NCBI GenBank assembly: GCA_036399175.1
Contig: DASWNP010000056.1
Span: 1-64,000 of the forward strand
Reading direction: 5' to 3'
DNA from: DASWNP01 sp036399175
Lineage (GTDB): Bacteria > Acidobacteriota > Blastocatellia > Pyrinomonadales > Pyrinomonadaceae
Length of the DNA: 64,000 bases
Part shown: piece after piece, positions 63,732 to 64,000 of the stretch
Layout: each line of letters begins with the position of its first letter
How positions within the stretch are numbered: position 1 is the first letter of the stretch
Notes under the pieces: model-generated
Database searches by the model: none
Told to the model about the DNA's origin: nothing
The model's input: the letters and a program-made list of their open reading frames with translations, nothing else
Position numbers and translations under genes: made by a program

Positions 63732-64000
63732 CTATTTCTTGTCTGACGCTTCGCCTTCGGGCGAGTCTTCGGCTGAGGCGGGGCCGGTTGTGTTGACGCG
63801 GATGGTGTTGATGTTGGAGTCGATGTAGAAGTGGCGTTTGCCGGTGGCGGCCATGCCTTCGGACTGCTGGGGGTCGGCGTTGAGGGTGAACGATGGGGGC
63901 TGGCTCGAAGATTTGGGCGTCACCTTCAAGGTGAACTTGTAGCCTTCGACGACCGGCTCGTCGCCCGCGAAACGCTTGTCGAGCGCGCCGTTTTCGATGA
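63732..64000 (-). CDS. Partial gene: pilin-like (type IV pilin/pseudopilin) C-terminal region
   Basis: The C-terminal 89 or so codons of a gene whose start lies beyond the window. The visible part reads ENGALDKRFAGDEPVVEGYK, FTLKVTPKSSSQPPSFTLNA, DPQQSEGMAATGKRHFYID and SNINTIRVNTTGPASAEDS. The pattern of GY-F-L, NADP, G-RHFY-D and IR is that of the C-terminal domain of Acidobacteriota type IV pilin-like proteins. The N-terminal methylation helix that would settle the call is not in the window. It stops with TAG. Confidence 0.55.
   Translation of the reverse strand, partial: IENGALDKRFAGDEPVVEGYKFTLKVTPKSSSQPPSFTLNADPQQSEGMAATGKRHFYIDSNINTIRVNTTGPASAEDSPEGEASDKK

Overview
The window looks like a chromosomal segment of an Acidobacteriota-type bacterium, most likely a Blastocatellia/Pyrinomonas-like lineage. 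This is inferred from gene content, not from a marker gene: two very large Oar-like TonB-dependent receptors with N-terminal carboxypeptidase-regulatory-like domains, three FG-GAP/ASPIC-UnbV (CRTAC1-type) secreted proteins, TPR lipo/periplasmic proteins, many zinc-ribbon proteins, and a partial pilin-like gene at the right edge. DNA is GC-rich with dense coding on both strands; no rRNA, phage, insertion sequence or CRISPR array is visible. One tRNA-Val(CAC) lies at the right end.

Layout. 0-7 kb (minus strand): RqcH/NFACT ribosome-rescue factor, zinc-ribbon RDD membrane protein, signal peptidase I with a DUF2203 gene, an NYN-domain RNase-like protein and a putative lipoprotein. 7-14 kb (plus): zinc-ribbon protein, RlmB-type rRNA methyltransferase, a zinc-ribbon membrane protein, a fused AroD-AroE shikimate enzyme, a P-loop kinase-like protein, DinB-like and ThiF/MoeB-like proteins. 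14-24 kb: secreted propeller protein, small secreted proteins, a ROK regulator, a DUF4160/DUF2442 pair, and two tandem CRTAC1 proteins. 24-37 kb: a giant TPR-FG-GAP-ASPIC fusion, a nitrilase-family amidohydrolase, a TonB-dependent receptor and two translationally coupled TPR proteins. 37-46.6 kb: an alpha-glucan locus (two cyclomaltodextrinase-like GH13 enzymes, MalQ, an SDR, an MFS sugar transporter, a third GH13). 46.6-54 kb (minus): a GH144-like protein abutting a GH3 beta-glucosidase, with a second TonB-dependent receptor upstream; together they suggest use of beta-1,2-glucan or another beta-glucan. 54-56.4 kb: membrane protein, SpoU methylase, membrane-anchored protein. 56.8-63.5 kb: xylFGH-type sugar ABC importer followed by a GH15 glucoamylase/glucodextranase. 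The whole window reads as a heterotroph's polysaccharide-degrading segment.

The most unusual feature is not a gene. At least fourteen intergenic spacers consist largely of short tandem repeats with a 7-nt period (8 nt in one case), arranged as two facing arms that fold back on each other. Words differ between sites (TTTTCAG, AGTGACG, GTAAATC, GGAATGC, GGAGTCT, GATAGAC/GATGGAC, GGCAAAA, GGAAGGC, TGATTCAT), but sites with the same word also share their non-repeated linkers, so these are recurring element families. They usually run from one gene's stop codon to the next gene's start codon, in several cases supply the last residues or stop codon of the flanking gene, and occupy every junction of the xylFGH-GH15 cluster. 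They resemble in style the heptanucleotide STRR repeats known from filamentous cyanobacteria. Several genes beside or near them start in a shared CTTATGA context without a Shine-Dalgarno sequence.
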